NCBI GenBank assembly: GCA_013407085.1
Contig: JACCGJ010013535.1
Coordinates: forward strand, 26,115 to 90,114
Length of the DNA stretch: 64,000 bases
Source of the DNA: Atriophallophorus winterbourni
Lineage: Eukaryota; Platyhelminthes; Trematoda; Plagiorchiida; Microphallidae
Direction of reading: 5' to 3'
Of this stretch, positions 59,597 through 64,000 are shown piece after piece. Numbering within the stretch: the first letter of the stretch is position 1; each line of letters starts with the position of its first letter. Both the position numbers and the translations under genes were made by a program. The notes below the pieces were generated by a model. It saw only the letters and a program-made list of their open reading frames with translations, was not told where the DNA came from and made no database searches.

Positions 59597-60176
59597 TTGG
59601 TAATGTTTCGCTTCTAAAAACAGAAGCTTCGTCAGACCATGGGTGTCGATACATGGCGCACTTTAAAGAGGTAGCTCTGGGAAACGAAGCTTTCAACCAA
59701 AGTTATGTTGGCACTATGTCGACGATACATTCGTCGTCATAAAGCGCAACAGACTAGAAGCATTTCATAGTATCTAAATAATTTGAATCCCAAAATCCAG
59801 GTCACAAAAAAACGAGTTTACGGAAGGGACACTCTCTTTCTCGGACTGTCTCGTGCAAAAAGACAACGGCAAAATAAAATCGGCGCAATATCATAAGTCA
59901 ATCGTTAAGGATGGCATTCAAAGATTCACATCTGTGCAACCTAAGAGGGTTTCTCAGTCAGTATCAAAATATCTATTCTACAAGTTTGACCGCCTCTGCA
60001 GCGATGATGTCGATAAGAGACAAGCTCATCAAGAAGTCTGTCGTCGACTTGCAAATCATGGTTATCTCAAGAGTTTAATTAGGAGCCAATTGTACCGATT
60101 TCAACATCCGCAACAAAAAAGTTCGGCGTGCTACGGTATTTCTACCGTATGTCAAAAGCGCCTCCGTCGGAACCTG
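59597..60176 (+). mobile_element. PLE fragment, unit 3
   Basis: As 44,903-45,479, including the extra A. In its hammerhead the last stem I base is changed (ACCAT for ACCAA). The frame 59,853-60,182 spans DNGKIKSAQYHKSIV to the connector, because here a stop found in the other two copies is TCA. Confidence 0.7.
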
Positions 60177-61294
60177 AATTAGGCCTGCCGGTTGAGAGAT
60201 GCGCGTTTGGTCGACTGGTCGATTTAGCCAGGGTGAACGGAACAGTGACCGTAATAGACGGCGAGGATTATCATCTCCTCAAGATCAGTCGAGCCTCCGT
60301 GGTGCGACAATAGCAAGAAGTGAATCAATTGACACTAGCAATATTCGTTATTGAAGGCGTCTCCGAGACGATTGTCGGTGTTGATATTTTAAACCGATTA
60401 AAAGCTATTATCAGTATCAACGAAGGATCGTTGCAATTCGATGCTGAGCAGCTACAGGTTAAAACTTCATACCAGGCAGGCATGGCAAGCGTGGGAACAG
60501 TTGAAAAGCTGCATGTGCCAGATTGCAATATTAGAAGCGTGTGACAAAGTTTGGAGAAATTCTCGGATACGTTCTTGACTTCAGATGATGATGGGTATTG
60601 AGAGTGGATAAAACAGCAAGGATGAACATACTTTCGAACTATATACCGACGTATTCCGCTGAAATTGGTGGGAGATTTAGAAAAAGAAGTGGACCAAATG
60701 AAAAAGAAAGGTATCATAAATGAATTCCAAGAGCCCGGATTGTTCACCCGTGTTGATGGTTAAGAAAGCCGACGAGAGCTACCGTTTCTGTATCGAATTC
60801 CGAGAATTGAATCAAATAAAAGTCAGAGACGCACTTCTCACACCACACACGGACGAAATATTCACGCAATTGCGCAAGGCGCAAATGCTTTCATTGGTCA
60901 ATTTAATGTCCGGATATTGGCAGATGCCGATGGCAAATGAGAATCGCTATAAAATCGCATTTTATGTAAATCGACAGCAATACGAATGTATCCGAATGCA
61001 TTTTGGTCTCTGTGATGCCGCAGCAACGTTTCGGAGACTATTGCTTGATGTATTGAGCTGCATCACAAATCTAGTTCTCTATGGAGACGACATCGTCTTA
61101 TTCCCGGACACAAATGATCATCACCGAGAACAGCTGGAAGTGTTTTTAAAGGATGATCTCTGATTCTGGGCTGAATTTGAACAGCACGAAATGCAATCAA
61201 TCGAAACGCGAAATATTACGAGTTCTCAATTGTCGCCATCGAACTTATCGGCGCTTCATGCTTTTCTGTTGTGTCAGAGGGTGCAGTTCTGCAT
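60177..61294 (+). mobile_element. Ty3/gypsy fragment, unit 4
   Basis: Protease-end frame 60,320-60,544 and RT frame 60,720-61,163 with LYGDDIVLF. It lacks the 45,729 insertion and the 46,068 stop of its closest relative, so those lesions arose after the split. Confidence 0.75.
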
Positions 61295-61438
61295 ATCATT
61301 CGAGAGCACATGATTAGCGCTCATCGCGAATGGACTTCGCACATTCACAATTGCAATTTTGCTATTTTTTTCTAAAGCGCGCTTTATTCAGTGCCTTAAC
61401 CTACAGAATTAACCACAAATATTAAATAAACGACTGAA

Positions 61439-61675
61439 ATGCGGGATACATTAGAACCAGAATTTCAACATTATTGGTCTTGGTTAATCGAGAATTCTTC
61501 GACTTACATCAAACCTATCCCCAAATCCAACAAATTGATGGTGTAGCTCAAATGCAGTGCTAACTGGATGCATTTAATTGGGTGGTTGCAGCGTTGAGGC
61601 GAATTTGAGATGCGAAAAGTGAAAACGGGTTTAAACCTAATAACTTCCTATTATAAGTTAAGACAATCTTTTAAA
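61439..61675 (+). pseudogene. Exon-like fragment, frameshifted, unit 4
   Basis: Same frameshift and stop as 46,746-46,985, so the lesions predate the copy. Confidence 0.4.
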
Positions 61676-63420
61676 TTAAACCACCAACTAATTAAAAGAT
61701 TCAAAACTATTTTTTATCTTTGCAAACTCAAATGCCTTTTCACGCTAACAAAACCAGTCTTCTGCAAATTCGCACCGTTCACTTTAATAGAAATGCATCG
61801 TTTTATGTTCGAGGGAATAATTAAAATAATCGCATGTATTTCTCAGTTTTCAAATTGATTTAGCGAATGGAATGTTATTAACGCCCTGAAAAAATTTACC
61901 TGCATAGTACGATGTGAGTGCCCGGAGTAACAAAACCATTTGAATTTGCGACATTTGACGCACTGTATATAGGAGGAGAATATTTTGATGGTATAGAATC
62001 AACCAGTCATGTGAACGCTCGCGAAACGCCACGTAGGTTGATAGATCGGGGATAAATTCTGAATCGAAAGCGCAGTTTTGCACCAAATGGTGTTTGAAAT
62101 TAATTTATTAAGCTACTTTCTATTGATAGTAGTAAAATTTAAACAAAAACAAGCAGCTAAGTGCTGTATCTGCTCCTCTTGGGCTTGCAGACGACGCTTT
62201 ACACAATGCCTCAAAAATATGCCGTCAACAGCAAGCTCTTGCTAATTCGTGGGGTCAATGCATAGAGCTTACATATCTCTTTTGCGACCGTCTTTTCATA
62301 TCAAGTGCGGTCTGCCAATTGTCGCATTCCTGATTTCAAGACACCATAGAATAGATATTTGGGAATACGACAATTTTCGATTCAGCTTTCAATCGTGCAT
62401 TGTGTGGATGGTCCAGGTTTCATCACCGTACAGATTAGAATTCAGTACGCGTGCGCTGTATTCCATCGTCTTTGTCCTAACAATCATACTTCGTCTGCCC
62501 CGAACACGAGAGTTCAATCAAAACAATAGATGACAGATTATCAGGTAACCCTCATATCAATTTAGGTGTCTAGCGAAAGGTTATTCGCAATGATTGAACT
62601 GCGATGTGTGAAATGATGTACTGGATCAAGCTTACTGTTTTTGATAGTGACGATTGGTTGGAATACTATCCATGGACCAAAGACTTTGATCTAGCTCAAA
62701 CTGATTGTTAAACAAAAGTCTGCATGTCGATGTGAAACCGTCCATTAGTGGCTGGATGTGTTCTTAGGAGTGAGCAATAACTGTTGCATCATTAGCAAAC
62801 AGCAGGTCACAGACAAGCATATCCGTACCTTGTTTTTTTGCTCTCAACCGCTTTATGTTGAAAAGCTTGCCGTTAGTTCGCGTGAGTAGGTAAATGCCTT
62901 GTGAACTGTTTCTAAAAGCGTGTTTCAGAAGCAGAGAAAAGAAAATCTCGAACACCGTATGATCAAAAAACACCATTGTCTGACGCTTTGGCGAATGTCA
63001 AATGCTTCTGAACTGTAACTAGTAAATTGACCGAGTCCTTTAGGCCAGATTGAAACCAAATAACGAGTTTGATCAGACTTGGGGGCAGCCTGCCAGATCG
63101 AGTATTGTGAAAAGTCCCCCCAGCTGGCGTAGTCAAATGCCTTCCTTAAATCGATGAAAACTGCGTATAATTGCATACGCTTTTCCCGAAATGTTTCTAG
63201 AAGTTTTCCCAGGGAGATGATTATGTCAACGGTTTACGTTCCCCTGTTGAGATTCGGAGTAATCTCATATCAGCTAAAACTTGTAACCGAATCTCCTAGA
63301 CTTAAGCAAAGAATATGCCTACACCATTCTGAATGAAAACTCTTTTATAATTGTTGCAGTCGCCTTCATCACACTCATTCTTAAATACCGTGTAGATCTT
63401 CTTTTATAAAATCCCCCTGC
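61676..63420 (-). mobile_element. Decayed FADDA-type LINE, unit 4
   Basis: Minus frames 63,176-62,925 (LYAVFIDLRKAFD) and 62,976-62,764 (LLFANDATVIAHS). Confidence 0.65.
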
Positions 63421-64000
63421 TAGCTAGTTTAGATGATTGAATCACATTTTTGCAATTTAATTTAGGAACTTGGATAATTTTGGGTTTAAACATCCATCAA
63501 AGGTAGAAACGATCAGATATGCAGACATAGAGTTACTCACATTCAATATTATATAATTCTTAACGAGGTTGGCGTTAATAAACTTTATGTGCCTGGTGAC
63601 AGTTGGGAATATTTAAATTACAAACAAATCTAGCTCATGGGATCATTCCGAAGTAGAATTGGGCTTTGTGTTCGACTTATCTGTCCTATTCACCGTAGAC
63701 GTTTTTTCGAACAAAATCAAGTTCTTGATTATAACATTTACACTTTCAAAGATGCAAATCACAACGATTGTACCGAATTTACCTTTATTTTTCTACTGTT
63801 CATCGAAGCTTTCATTTTTGTTTGCCACTTTCGGTCGATGTCGACCATGGATCTACTTCACGAACGCGTGATGGTTTCATGCGCCGCATCTTTCTGAATA
63901 ACGGAACAGTCTGATTCGAAAGTGACAATTTCTACGGCAAAGCGCGCAGAGATAGACAGTACCAAGTGTATCGTTGTCAGCCGTTTCCCGCGGGGTGACC
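63421..64000. other. Repeat-unit spacer, runs off the window
   Basis: Matches 12,291-12,830. Includes the LINE zinc-knuckle remnant (63,890-63,980, minus). The array evidently continues to the right. Confidence 0.5.

Overview
The window is AT-rich eukaryotic DNA and looks like a trematode flatworm, most likely a schistosomatid (inference). The grounds are small LC8-type dynein light chain genes with one short intron, several decayed CR1-like and RTE-like non-LTR retrotransposons, a Penelope-like element (PLE), a Ty3/gypsy remnant, and tRNA-like SINEs carrying hammerhead-ribozyme motifs. There are no bacterial operons, no CRISPR array and no convincing tRNA or rRNA gene.

Bases 1 to about 6,500 form a left flank. 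I recognise no host gene there. It holds two SINE copies (3.28-3.87 kb), a near-perfect hammerhead on the minus strand (4,359-4,401) and the 5' end of a CR1-like element on the minus strand (5.5-6.26 kb).

From about 6.5 kb to the right edge the window is an imperfect tandem array with a unit of about 15 kb. Each unit contains, in order: a gypsy fragment; an exon-like pseudogene fragment; minus-strand LINE remnants; a plus-strand CR1 fragment split by a roughly 240-bp hammerhead-bearing element; dynein light chain gene A; a minus-strand CR1 copy; a plus-strand CR1 fragment of a second family; dynein light chain gene B; and a PLE fragment leading into the next gypsy fragment. Three A genes (22,999; 38,073; 53,504) alternate with three B genes (28,558; 44,347; 59,041). 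The three B proteins are identical. A1 differs strongly from A2 and A3. Unit-specific insertions date the copies: a CR1 element at 7.6-10.1 kb, a PLE with a nested RTE at 16.8-22.1 kb, a 242-bp-periodic hammerhead element at 22.3-22.7 kb, an internally deleted RTE derivative at 30.9-31.25 kb and an unidentified insert at 43.2-43.8 kb.

The only genes likely to make host protein are the six spliced dynein light chains. Everything else that codes is transposon-derived and mostly broken. The most unusual content is: (i) alternating A/B gene amplification with a mosaic third unit that has mappable exchange points; (ii) several kinds of hammerhead motif in one locus (SINE, PLE termini, a retrozyme-like 242-nt repeat); and (iii) B genes whose predicted cargo groove departs from canonical LC8.
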